A stretch of DNA of 64,000 nucleotides from Flavobacterium sp. (lineage in GTDB: Bacteria; Bacteroidota; Bacteroidia; Flavobacteriales; Flavobacteriaceae). Position 1 is the first letter of the stretch, and each line of letters opens with the position of its first letter. Of this stretch, positions 27,001 to 34,992 are shown piece by piece. Location: positions 1-64,000 of the forward strand of contig NZ_JAGIAV010000007.1 of assembly GCF_017744675.1 (NCBI RefSeq), in the 5' to 3' direction. Made by a program: the position numbers and the translations under genes. The notes beneath the pieces are model-generated. The model had not been told where the DNA came from. It made no database searches and saw nothing but the letters and a program-made list of their open reading frames with translations.

Positions 27001-27016
27001 TTTTGTTTAGTTTCAT
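24014..27016 (-). CDS. SusC/RagA-family TonB-dependent transporter
   Basis: This 1000-residue outer-membrane protein starts with a signal peptide (ending STYAQ), a carboxypeptidase-regulatory-like beta domain (about 23-100), a TonB box region DEVVIIGYGTQ, a plug domain with the usual GVNISSSSATPGS and LYIIDGIP segments, and a 22-strand barrel ending in an aromatic-terminated strand (LGLSTTF). It imports the substrate captured by the SusD partner using TonB energy. It lacks the N-terminal STN signalling domain, so it is probably not the sensor of the nearby ECF/FecR pair. It is the first gene of a seven-gene - strand unit. Confidence 0.93.
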   Translation of the reverse strand: MKLNKKLKLFIVLLSCISTYAQKTIKGTVTDKQSNIPMVGVNVIVPNSKVSTVTDFDGKFQLQVPENSTSIELSYMGYQTQKVTIDEKSNYTVSMTSGQGQSLDEVVIIGYGTQSKKDVSSSIQSIKTKDLPQGTSSSFENSLQGQTPGVNISSSSATPGSAISVNIRGVSSISASSQPLYIIDGIPIVSRNNSALNANIQPVNPLADLSPNDIESFTILKDAAAAAIYGSRGANGVILITTKRGKTGASTVDVNYYTSFAQISKYPKMVDSEKFKKFFNTAAEFDGLGSDYFDWIDTSKGINTNIYDEIFRVGVTQNLDLSVKGGSEKTSYYLSGNYYNQEGIQLGQGFKRLSARMNLDHNINEKFKIGNTFFITRSNHQRTIGENDEYGVVINAQGWDPTEPVYDEKGNYTNPFKYNTWWPLENPVQIANEYKNASQSTRVQGTAYVEWKIIPDLKFKSAFSLEYSNLVEDSYVPSGTNKSKTGEGIYATYEETNWLVENTLNYNKLFGEKHNFGAILGWTIQENETRFSDQSGVGYATNTTSSISAASTIIASSSGRNQYGLQSFFGRANYVYDEKYIASFTLRADGSSRFGENNRYGYFPSGSVAWRINKEKFFKIESISDLKIRASYGLTGNQEIGSNWRGTYTLNANYNGVPGIAPNRLENPDLGWEKTKQLDIGLDLGLFKNRISITADYFNKQTDDLLLQAKVSGLTGFNSVYQNVGAIENKGFEFGINAAVFDGNDFKWNTGVNFTLLDNKIKKLINDGEEVGRNHILKEGQEVSTLYLIKFLGVDPQTGDAKFEDINKDGIIDFSDRQIVGGALPTYYGGWSNNLSYKGFTLTANFVFSGGNKIFNQSRHVYDNYGYTKSGIPYSNISERVYDNYWRTPGQITDVPRPSTKDGQMQRFSTQFLEDGDYIRLKTLSLAYKLPSKVIHKIGLNSLSLYIQAQNLFTITDYLGFDPEVSTNTSSQQDLNILQGEDFGTLGQARTFTLGLSTTF

Positions 27017-27768
27017 TTTCTTAGTTTAAAATTTAACAAGATTGATAATAGAAACACCTTAACAATTCATTAAAATGAAGAGTTTCGGGCATAAAAATCT
27101 GTAAAACTGTAAAATGAAAACTTTTAACAATTGAATATTGGTTGCAACCCTTTTAGATAAAGTGATTTGCAATCAATACAACGGTTTAATAAATTGGTAA
27201 AATTCATTTGGTTGGGTTTGGTTGAGAAAATAAAAAAATACAATAATGATACTAAACACTTAAGAGTAGTGTTTATGCATCAATTTCTTCAACAATTAAA
27301 GATAGGCTGAAGACCTCTTAAGGTAAGAGACTTTGTTTTTATAATTGTATTTGCTTTTCCTGCAATCAAAGTAAACTAATTTTATTTGACGATAAAAGTA
27401 GAAAAAAAAATGAACTAAAAAATAAAATACCATATTTTTTATTAAACTTTATTCATGATTTTTGTTTTTACAATGATTTTTATTCACTTTTTTAAGACAT
27501 AAAATACACAAAACAAATAAAAACTAGAAATACACAACATTTAAAAATACATTTGAAAAATGCTTTGCATACTAATTATCTACCTTTAGGACTTATCTGC
27601 CTTTAGGGGCAAATAAGAAAAGTCCAAAATATATTGAAACATTGGTTTTGAATTAGTTAATTGCACTGCAATTTGATCCGACAAACTCCTGAAAATTTCA
27701 GTGTAGTGGTCTGCACAATAGATTTGAAAATAATTTTAAAAAAAACTTTCACAATTAAAAAAACGCCT
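27017..27768. other. AT-rich gene-free upstream region of the cyanophycin-type operon
   Basis: No gene is supported here. Two candidate regulatory elements are visible: an inverted repeat TAAACACT-TAAGAGT-AGTGTTTA (27253-27275) and a direct repeat of TTATCTRCCTTTAGG (27576-27590 and 27594-27608, one mismatch, period 18). A smaller inverted repeat CTCTTA-AGG-TAAGAG lies at 27315-27329. I could not find a convincing TAnnTTTG box for the susC gene on the - strand. Confidence 0.5.
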
Positions 27769-27776
27769 TATATTTG
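27769..27776 (+). promoter_or_regulatory. -7 box of tRNA-Ser copy 2
   Basis: TATATTTG again, 33 bases before the tRNA, as for copy 1. Confidence 0.6.
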
Positions 27777-27808
27777 CACTCGCAATCACGCAACGATTGC
27801 AACATACT

Positions 27809-27896
27809 GGAGAAATGGCAGAGCGGTCGAATGCGGCAGTCTTGAAAACTGTTGACTGTAACAGGTCCGGGGGTTCGAATCCCTCTTTCTCCGCCA
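27809..27896 (+). tRNA. tRNA-Ser (anticodon TGA), copy 2, CCA encoded
   Basis: The 85-base body 27809-27893 is identical to copy 1, with the same acceptor pairs, TGA anticodon and long variable arm. Unlike copy 1, the bases CCA follow the discriminator G directly in the genome (27894-27896). Confidence 0.95.
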
Positions 27897-27931
27897 GATG
27901 AAGCTTCAAAAAAAGCTCTAAAAGTCAAAAG

Positions 27932-27961
27932 CCTTTAAACATAAGTTTAGAGGTTTTTTTG
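27932..27961 (+). terminator. Terminator after tRNA-Ser copy 2
   Basis: CCTTTAAAC (27932-27940) pairs with GTTTAGAGG (27945-27953) around ATAA, with one G-T pair, followed by seven T. The remaining bases to 28187 hold no gene. Confidence 0.8.
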
Positions 27962-28148
27962 TTTTTGCCCACTAATGCAAGCCATCTTTTTTAAAATTTT
28001 GGGATACTTCAAAACACAATCTTTGTTGCTTTTTGAATTCTTATCTTCAAATTCAAAAAATTAACAAAATAATCGCCATTTTTTTGACCAAAACAACGAA
28101 TTTCATGCTATATATTCGAAAAATTATCCCATTTACTCATAAAAGTTA

Positions 28149-28156
28149 TAGATTTG
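28149..28156 (+). promoter_or_regulatory. Putative -7 box before the ECF sigma gene
   Basis: TAGATTTG fits TAnnTTTG and lies 31 bases before the ATG; no clear -33 TTG is seen at the usual distance. Confidence 0.35.
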
Positions 28157-28187
28157 CTTTAAAAACGTAAGCAATTTTATTCCTTAA

Positions 28188-28733
28188 ATGGAGAATACCA
28201 AAACAGATATTTTTTTATGGCAGCAGATTAAAAAAGGTGATATTACCTCCTTTGAAAAGCTATATGATATCTATGCTGATGTTTTACTTACTTTCGCTTT
28301 ACAATATACTAACGAACCTACAATTGCTAAAGATGCAATTCATGATGTCTTTTTGGACATTTATAAATACCGAAATGGTCTTGCTGAAAGCGTAAACGTT
28401 AAATCGTACTTATTTAAAATTACGCAGAGAAACATTTTAAAAAAGAATAAAGCTTCTCAAAAAATATTTCATATAAATACTGATTACGATACAGTTACAC
28501 CCAAAGAAGAGTCTTTTGAAGAAACTTTAATTGAAGAAGAAAACAATTTAGAGTTGAACTCAAAATTGGCTTATGCTATGCAGGATCTTACCGAAAAACA
28601 ACGTACCGCACTATTTTACAGATTCAATGAAGACAAACCTTATGAAGAAATTGCTTCAATTTTAGGCATTTCTATTGAGTCTTGCAGAACACTGATATAC
28701 AGATGTTTGAAAGAACTTCGAAAAAAACTTTAA
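28188..28733 (+). CDS. ECF-type RNA polymerase sigma factor
   Basis: The 181-residue protein has sigma region 2 (about residues 22-90, with EPTIAKDAIHDVFLDIYKYR, the -10 recognition helix) and region 4 (about 120-178, LTEKQRTALFYRFNEDKPYEEIASILGISIESCRTLIYRCLKELR). Regions 1 and 3 are absent, as in ECF sigma factors. It is followed by a FecR anti-sigma gene and an STN-domain SusC, the standard arrangement in which ligand passage through the transporter activates the sigma factor. Its targets are probably the downstream uptake genes. Confidence 0.93.
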   Translation: MENTKTDIFLWQQIKKGDITSFEKLYDIYADVLLTFALQYTNEPTIAKDAIHDVFLDIYKYRNGLAESVNVKSYLFKITQRNILKKNKASQKIFHINTDYDTVTPKEESFEETLIEEENNLELNSKLAYAMQDLTEKQRTALFYRFNEDKPYEEIASILGISIESCRTLIYRCLKELRKKL

Positions 28734-28810
28734 AAAAAGGTTATTTTTTTTGTCTATGTTTTTAAAGGGTTGTTCTCTATAGAAATATAGACCCCATAAA
28801 AAACATCGCC

Positions 28811-29875
28811 TTGCAAATTAATTTTAATAAAATATCAAATGATGAAAAAGAATCCTTAAAGGATCGAATTCATCTTGGACTAATCGAGCTTCAGCAAGAA
28901 GAATCGAGAAAAAGGAGAAAGAAAAGACTCCTAATCTATTCTGCAGCTGCAAGTGTTGTTTTATTAGTCTCTCTATCTGTATTTATCAATCGTAATAATA
29001 CTGTAGGCAGTAAACCGCAAACAGCATTAGAGCAATTTACCGCAAGTAATACTTCGACTGATTCTAATATTGATTTAGAAGAAATCTCACTTGTTTTACA
29101 AGACAAACAAACTATCGCGGTGCAAGATAGTGCTGTTATCAGCTATGGCAAAAATGGAGAAAAAGTTACGGTTGGAAAACAAGCTATAAACACAAATTCA
29201 AGCGCAGCTGCCTTTAATACGGTGCGTGTTCCTTATGGAAAAAGAACACAGATTGTATTAACAGACGGAACAAGAGTATGGCTGAATTCTGGCTCTTCCC
29301 TAATCTATCCGACTCAATTTGATGGTTCTATCCGTGAAGTTTATTTAACAGGAGAAGCCGCTTTTGATGTAGCGCATGATAAAACCAAACCTTTCTTTGT
29401 AAAAACAAAAGAATGTAATGTACGCGTGCTTGGAACTGTCTTTAATGTAAGTTCTTATCCTGAAGACAAAACCGTTCAAACTGCTTTATTAGAAGGAAAA
29501 GTAAGAATTACTTATGCTAAAAAAGGACTTTTAAGCAATCAGGAAATTCAGGAAGATTTGACTCCAGGAATGATTGCAACGATCAATAAAGATAAAAAAC
29601 AGCTCAAAGTAGAAAGAAAAGAGGTAGAATCTATCTTGTCTTGGCGTGAAGGCTATTTTACTTTCAGAAGTGAAGACTTGAATACGATTTTAAGCAAGCT
29701 TTCAAAATATTATAAAATTGAATTTATTAAAGGTTCAAACTTGAATCTAGAAACCAATTATTCAGGATCTTTTGCCTTAAATGAAAATCTGAATTCGCTG
29801 GCAAGTACATTATCCAGTATTACCAACAGCACATGTACTGTGAACGCAAACCAAAGAACTATTACAATTAAATAA
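28811..29875 (+). CDS. FecR-family anti-sigma factor
   Basis: The 354-residue protein has a short cytoplasmic anti-sigma segment, one transmembrane helix (about residues 42-61, LLIYSAAASVVLLVSLSVFI), a periplasmic FecR domain (about 135-235, with VPYGKRTQIVLTDGTRVWLNSGS and GEAAFDVAHD) and a C-terminal DUF4974-type domain. The cytoplasmic part is shorter than usual. No in-frame ATG precedes the membrane helix, so TTG 28811 is the best start; a more distal start or a sequence error is the alternative. It should hold the upstream sigma factor inactive until the STN-domain transporter signals. Confidence 0.88.
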   Translation: MQINFNKISNDEKESLKDRIHLGLIELQQEESRKRRKKRLLIYSAAASVVLLVSLSVFINRNNTVGSKPQTALEQFTASNTSTDSNIDLEEISLVLQDKQTIAVQDSAVISYGKNGEKVTVGKQAINTNSSAAAFNTVRVPYGKRTQIVLTDGTRVWLNSGSSLIYPTQFDGSIREVYLTGEAAFDVAHDKTKPFFVKTKECNVRVLGTVFNVSSYPEDKTVQTALLEGKVRITYAKKGLLSNQEIQEDLTPGMIATINKDKKQLKVERKEVESILSWREGYFTFRSEDLNTILSKLSKYYKIEFIKGSNLNLETNYSGSFALNENLNSLASTLSSITNSTCTVNANQRTITIK

Positions 29876-29967
29876 AAAAAGCAATTCTAAAAACCACCAA
29901 AGCCTATGATATAAGACCAAAAGTAAACATATCAACCCTTATTTGTAAAAACTAACCAAAAAAAAAA

Positions 29968-30025
29968 CCAAAAGATGTTGGCGCATCTTTTGGCAATGTA
30001 GAACAGTAGTCAACGTGAGTTGACT
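29968..30025 (+). promoter_or_regulatory. Two hairpins in the leader of the STN-domain susC
   Basis: An exact 10-base stem CCAAAAGATG / CATCTTTTGG with loop TTGGCG (29968-29993) is followed by an exact 7-base stem AGTCAAC / GTTGACT with loop GTGA (30008-30025), 23 bases before the susC ATG. The first is preceded by A-rich and not followed by T-rich sequence, so it is not a simple terminator. A role in mRNA processing or translation is possible. Confidence 0.5.
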
Positions 30026-30048
30026 GCATCTTAATTCAAAACAAAATT

Positions 30049-33000
30049 ATGAATAAAAAACATAATTCAGAAAAGTATTTTTCTGGACGATACCACTATT
30101 ACCTATATCTGCTGCTTATGAGATCTATTACTGCATTTATTTGGATAAGTATGTGTAGTTTATATGCGAACCCTTCTTTAGGTCAAAATAAAATACATGT
30201 TCGTTTCAAGAACACTCCGCTAATTGACTTCTTCTCTACTTTGGAAAAGCAGACTAATTATGTCTTCTTCTATAATGATGATGTCCTTAAAAGTCCTAAT
30301 ACGATTACTTTAGAAAAAGATGCTCCATTAGAGGAAATTTTAAACAATGCCTTAAAAAGCAATAATCTAACTTATGATATTATTGACAAACAGGTTGTTG
30401 TAAAAAGAAATAATAAAAAAGCAGTACAATTAGAATACGAACTAACAGGGAAAGTAACCGATAAAAAAGGCGCACCACTTATTGGAGTAAATGTTGTCTT
30501 GAAAGGAAAACAAACTTGGGATATTACCAGAAAAGAAGGCGATTATCGCATGAGAGTCGCTCCAAATGATACTATCGTTTTTAGTTCGTTGGGTTTTAAA
30601 ACGGTAACTATTCCAGTAAATAATAAGAGAGTAATTGATGCTGTGCTTGTTCCCGATGTAATGGAACTTCATAGTGTAGAGATTACCGTTTCTAACGGAT
30701 ATACCGAAATTCCAAAAGAAAGAGTAACCGGAGCTATTGGTTTAATTACTGCAAAAGAATTGGCAGAAGTGCCTACAGTAGATATTCAATCAAGGCTAGA
30801 AGGAAAAATTGCCGGTGTAAATGTAGATCCAAGAACAGGTTCTATTAGCGTGAGAGGAACTAATAATTATGGAGGAACAGGACAGCCATTAATCGTAATT
30901 GATGGTTTTCCGCAATCGAGAGAAGATTTTGCTTTCTCTAAAAGAGGTGTTCCGGGATCTTCTATTTTAAGTTATCTTAATCCAGATGATGTAGAAAGCA
31001 TTTCGGTTTTAAAAGACGCTGCTGCGAGTTCGATCTGGGGTTCTGCAGCCGCCAACGGTGTCATTGTAATTACAACCAAAAAAGGCAAAAAAGGAGAACC
31101 CGTTATAAATTTCAACACCACTACAACGGTAGGCGAGAAAATTGATTTGGGAAAACTGCGCGTCATGAATTCAGCTCAATACATTGATTACGAAAAAGAT
31201 CTTGTAAACGGCGGTTTCGCTGCTGACAATATTTCGAACTGGCAAGCTCTTAATCCAAGCGCAGCACAGGAAATAATGTTTAGACAAAAAAGAGGCGAAA
31301 TTTCTTTGGCTCAAAGAGATCTTCTTCTAAACCAGTTAGGACAAAATAATAATTTGGATCAGATAGACAGATACTTATTAAGGAACTCATTTACTACACA
31401 ATACGACTTATCTATAAATGGTGGAAACGAAAAAAGCACCTACTATTTGTCTTTAGGTTATAATAAAGATAATGCGGCGATGCAGGGAAATGATTCTAAA
31501 TCGTATAATATCACATTAAACAACTCCTTTCAGCTCAAAAGTTTCTTAAAACTGAATACGGGAGTCAACTATGTTCCAACAACATACCAAACCAATACTG
31601 TTGCAAACGAAGCCTTATCAAATGTATCCGCTACGGCTTTGCGTCCGTATGATATGATTGCCGATGAAAACGGAAATGGCATTAGCCGTTATTTTCTTTT
31701 CACGCCAGCAGTATCAAAAGGATTCGAAGCAAAAGGTTATTTACCTTGGTCTTACAATTATTTAGATGAACTGAATTATTCTAATGTAATAACCAAAGGA
31801 GCCAATTTAAGATTAAATGCAAGTTTAACAGCAACAGTTACAAATTGGTTAAATTTTGAAGCATCGGGAATGTATACTTCCATAACAAATAAAACCAAAT
31901 CTTTGAGTGAGTTGGATAGTTATTATACCCGAAACATGATCAATCAGGCAACATCTGTTAACTCTGCTGGAAAATTAGTGTATGGTATACCGCTTGGATC
32001 TTATTTATCTAATACGAATACTAACAATGACACTCAGAGCATGCGTTTTCAGATGAATATCAATAAAAATTTTAACGAAGATAACAGTTTACACTTTTTA
32101 GCAGGTACAGAAATCAGAGAAGAACGCAGAGAAGGTTCCAGTCAAAGATACTATGGCTACAATACGGACACTAACTCAGGACAAGCCATAAATCCAACAG
32201 TTTATTACACTACCGTTTACGGATGGCAGAGTATAATTGGAAGCTCAGATACTAGTATTAGTAAATCAAGAAACCGTTATTTATCGTACTACGGATTAGG
32301 CTCGTATGATTTTATGAACCGTTACCATATTTCAGGAAGTGTTCGTTTTGATGACACCAACCTATTAGGAGCTTCCAAAAAAAATAGAGCTGTACCACTA
32401 TGGTCTGCAGGAGCAAAATGGGATATAAATAAAGAGTTTTTCTTAAGAGATGTTAGCTGGCTGAGCACTTTAGCCTTTAGAGCTACTTACGGTAAAGCGG
32501 CAATCTCTCCTGCTGGTGGTTTTGGAAGCCAAAGCCCAATAATTAGCATTGGATCTGTCGATTTTAATACGCAATTGCCAATTGGATCTATCAGTGTTCC
32601 TGAAAATCCTGAAATTAAATGGGAAACAACCACAACAACAAATTACGGTTTAGATTATGGTTTTTTCAACAATCGTTTACGAGGAAGTGTTGATTTATAC
32701 TATAAAAAAACAAATGACATTTTAGTAAGTCTGCCATTTAATCCAACTTATGGCTGGTCTTTTGTAAATTATAACACTGGAACTTTAAAAGGACATGGAG
32801 TAGATTTTACTATTTCAGGAGCTATTTTTAATGCTGGATTTAAATGGAACAGTACTGTAAATCTTGGTTACAATACTAATGAAGTTACAGACTCTCGTTT
32901 TAAAGCAACAACTACTAACCAATATCTGTCTGGTGTAACCACAGAAGGCAAAACGATTGGATATGTTTATGCCTACGATTGGGCAGGATTAGACAGCAAC

Positions 33001-33609
33001 GGACAATCTACCATACGCAAAAAAGACGGTACAATTGTAAATTCAAGTCAGGGAATTGCTGCAGTAGATAAAGACGATCTAAAGTATATGGGAACTACAT
33101 TTGCTCCTTATTCTGGAGGTTTCATGAACGATTTCTCGTTTAAAAACTTCAGGCTTGGAGTTCAAATCACGTATTATGGTGGGCATGTGTTTAGAAATAC
33201 AGTTTTACAAAATTACCCTTCTTACGTAGGAGTACAAAACGGAGCCGTTGCAAAAGACGCACTTGTTGCAGATCGCTGGAGACAACCTGGAGACGAAGCA
33301 AATACTAATGTTCCTGGTTTGACCAATATCGGTTTTAATAGTTTAAACCGTTATCAAATGGCAGATATTAATGTACTTCCAGCAGATAACATTAGATTAC
33401 AGCAAGTTTCATTAGGTTATAATGTGCCAAGCCAATGGTTAGAAAAAACTTTTATAAAATCATTGAGTTTTAATTTCGCAGCCAGGAATTTAGGATTGTT
33501 ATGGGTTAAAAACGATTTAGGAATTGACCCTCAGTATTTGTCAAACAACAACTACAATACACTTCCTCCACAGCGTACATACTCTTTACAATTTAACTGC
33601 GGTTTTTAA
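30049..33609 (+). CDS. SusC/RagA-family transporter with N-terminal STN signalling domain
   Basis: The 1186-residue outer-membrane protein has a long N-terminal segment with a signal anchor, then an STN/secretin-N domain (about residues 48-122, IHVRFKNTPLIDFFSTLEKQ), a carboxypeptidase-regulatory-like domain (about 130-205), a plug (EIPKERVTGAIGLITAKELAEVP, PLIVIDGFPQ) and a barrel ending LQFNCGF. The STN domain is the part that contacts FecR, and the ECF/FecR genes are directly upstream. Two peptidases and a SusD follow, so peptides are the likely cargo. It is longer than the other SusC proteins because of the STN domain. Confidence 0.93.
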   Translation: MNKKHNSEKYFSGRYHYYLYLLLMRSITAFIWISMCSLYANPSLGQNKIHVRFKNTPLIDFFSTLEKQTNYVFFYNDDVLKSPNTITLEKDAPLEEILNNALKSNNLTYDIIDKQVVVKRNNKKAVQLEYELTGKVTDKKGAPLIGVNVVLKGKQTWDITRKEGDYRMRVAPNDTIVFSSLGFKTVTIPVNNKRVIDAVLVPDVMELHSVEITVSNGYTEIPKERVTGAIGLITAKELAEVPTVDIQSRLEGKIAGVNVDPRTGSISVRGTNNYGGTGQPLIVIDGFPQSREDFAFSKRGVPGSSILSYLNPDDVESISVLKDAAASSIWGSAAANGVIVITTKKGKKGEPVINFNTTTTVGEKIDLGKLRVMNSAQYIDYEKDLVNGGFAADNISNWQALNPSAAQEIMFRQKRGEISLAQRDLLLNQLGQNNNLDQIDRYLLRNSFTTQYDLSINGGNEKSTYYLSLGYNKDNAAMQGNDSKSYNITLNNSFQLKSFLKLNTGVNYVPTTYQTNTVANEALSNVSATALRPYDMIADENGNGISRYFLFTPAVSKGFEAKGYLPWSYNYLDELNYSNVITKGANLRLNASLTATVTNWLNFEASGMYTSITNKTKSLSELDSYYTRNMINQATSVNSAGKLVYGIPLGSYLSNTNTNNDTQSMRFQMNINKNFNEDNSLHFLAGTEIREERREGSSQRYYGYNTDTNSGQAINPTVYYTTVYGWQSIIGSSDTSISKSRNRYLSYYGLGSYDFMNRYHISGSVRFDDTNLLGASKKNRAVPLWSAGAKWDINKEFFLRDVSWLSTLAFRATYGKAAISPAGGFGSQSPIISIGSVDFNTQLPIGSISVPENPEIKWETTTTTNYGLDYGFFNNRLRGSVDLYYKKTNDILVSLPFNPTYGWSFVNYNTGTLKGHGVDFTISGAIFNAGFKWNSTVNLGYNTNEVTDSRFKATTTNQYLSGVTTEGKTIGYVYAYDWAGLDSNGQSTIRKKDGTIVNSSQGIAAVDKDDLKYMGTTFAPYSGGFMNDFSFKNFRLGVQITYYGGHVFRNTVLQNYPSYVGVQNGAVAKDALVADRWRQPGDEANTNVPGLTNIGFNSLNRYQMADINVLPADNIRLQQVSLGYNVPSQWLEKTFIKSLSFNFAARNLGLLWVKNDLGIDPQYLSNNNYNTLPPQRTYSLQFNCGF

Positions 33610-33626
33610 TTTTAAAAAACAGATTT

Positions 33627-34982
33627 ATGAAATTTCTTAAATTCACACTATATATTCTGCCTGCACTTCTACTAAACTCTTGTAGAGATTATGTTGAAGT
33701 AGAGCAAGTTGGAAACAACAGAATTTTAAAATATACTTCAGATTACAGAGCCATTGCTAATGCCTACAACGACATTAGTGGTTCTGGAGGTATTTATTTA
33801 TTGGCCAATGCCGATGTAGAATTTCCTACGACCTATCAAAATGGTGTAAGTACCATTTGGGCAAACAGCTATACATGGCAGGATAGAATCTACGATCCGT
33901 CTCAGGGCGACTCAGACTATATCGGATTATACAAAGCCGTTTATTACAGTAATGTTCTTCTGGACGGCGTTATGAGCAGTGAAAAAGGAACAGATGCCGA
34001 GAAAAAAGAAATCTATGCTGAAGCTTTTGTTCATAGAGCATTTGCATACCTTCAGTTAGTAAATACTTACGGTCCTCAGTTTGATCCAGCTTCTGCTAAT
34101 TCAGAAAAAGCGGTCCCGCTATTATTAAAACCAGAACTATTTTCGTCATTAGACAGAAGTACAGTTGGTCAGATTTACGATCAGATTATTTCTGATTTAA
34201 AGAGTGCTTTGGCAAATGATATCCAGGATACACCTCCTTTTAACGTGCTTCCATCCAAAAAAGCAGCTTATGCATTATTGGCAAGAACGTACCTTTATAT
34301 GGGCCAATATCAACTAAGTCTTGAAAATGCGGAGAAAGCTTTACAAATGCAAAATGGATTAATTGATTTAAAAACATTTGCTACTGGTTACAGTTATCCC
34401 GTTTTAATTCAGAATCCTGAGGTTATATTCTCTAAAACTTTGCTATTAACGTATAACAGAGCACCTCTTTCTAATGATTTGCTCAGTAGTTTTGGAACCA
34501 CCGATTTGCGTTATGATTACTACACCATTCCTGGTAATATTGCTATTTCTCCAACTTACACCGGAAGAGGTTTTGGAATTGCCACCTATAGCACTACAAA
34601 CGGAATTAACGTTGGAGTTTCGGTTCCCGAAATGTATTTAATCGCTGCTGAATGTTATGCCAGAGCAGGACAAACTCAAAAGGCCGTGGATTATCTTAAT
34701 ATTCTTAGAGCAAAAAGATTCAGAGCCAATGCCGCATATCAAGTAAGCGCTACAACAAGTACCGAAGCTCTGAATCTTGTTTTAACAGAAAGACAAAAAG
34801 AATTTATAGGAAGAGGTTTCCGCTGGTTCGATCAGCGAAGATTAAATCTTGATCCGGCTTTTCAGAAAACATACACACGAATTTTTAAAGGAAATACCTT
34901 TACCCTTGCTCCTAACAGCGATGGATATGTATTCCCAATCAACCAAAATTACATCGATTTAAACCCAGAACTGGGCAAATAA
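33627..34982 (+). CDS. SusD/RagB-family lipoprotein of the peptide locus
   Basis: The 451-residue protein has a lipoprotein signal (LLLNSCRDY, lipid Cys near 19), TPR-like helices (EAFVHRAFAYLQLVNTYGPQ, KKAAYALLARTYLYMGQYQLSLENAEKAL) and the C-terminal region with PEMYLIAAECYARAG and RQKEFIGRGFRWFDQRRL. It begins 17 bases after the transporter gene, with which it should form the bed-bin import complex. Peptide binding, as in RagB, is inferred from the downstream peptidases. Confidence 0.9.
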   Translation: MKFLKFTLYILPALLLNSCRDYVEVEQVGNNRILKYTSDYRAIANAYNDISGSGGIYLLANADVEFPTTYQNGVSTIWANSYTWQDRIYDPSQGDSDYIGLYKAVYYSNVLLDGVMSSEKGTDAEKKEIYAEAFVHRAFAYLQLVNTYGPQFDPASANSEKAVPLLLKPELFSSLDRSTVGQIYDQIISDLKSALANDIQDTPPFNVLPSKKAAYALLARTYLYMGQYQLSLENAEKALQMQNGLIDLKTFATGYSYPVLIQNPEVIFSKTLLLTYNRAPLSNDLLSSFGTTDLRYDYYTIPGNIAISPTYTGRGFGIATYSTTNGINVGVSVPEMYLIAAECYARAGQTQKAVDYLNILRAKRFRANAAYQVSATTSTEALNLVLTERQKEFIGRGFRWFDQRRLNLDPAFQKTYTRIFKGNTFTLAPNSDGYVFPINQNYIDLNPELGK

Positions 34983-34992
34983 ATTCATTACA

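Noticed and set aside
27661..27855. 64-residue reading frame on the + strand
   Set aside because: Its second half is the tRNA-Ser sequence itself, so it is not a protein gene.
16675..27896. Integrative element with its own integrase
   Set aside because: No recombinase, relaxase or phage gene is present between the tRNA genes; the island idea rests only on the duplicated tRNA.
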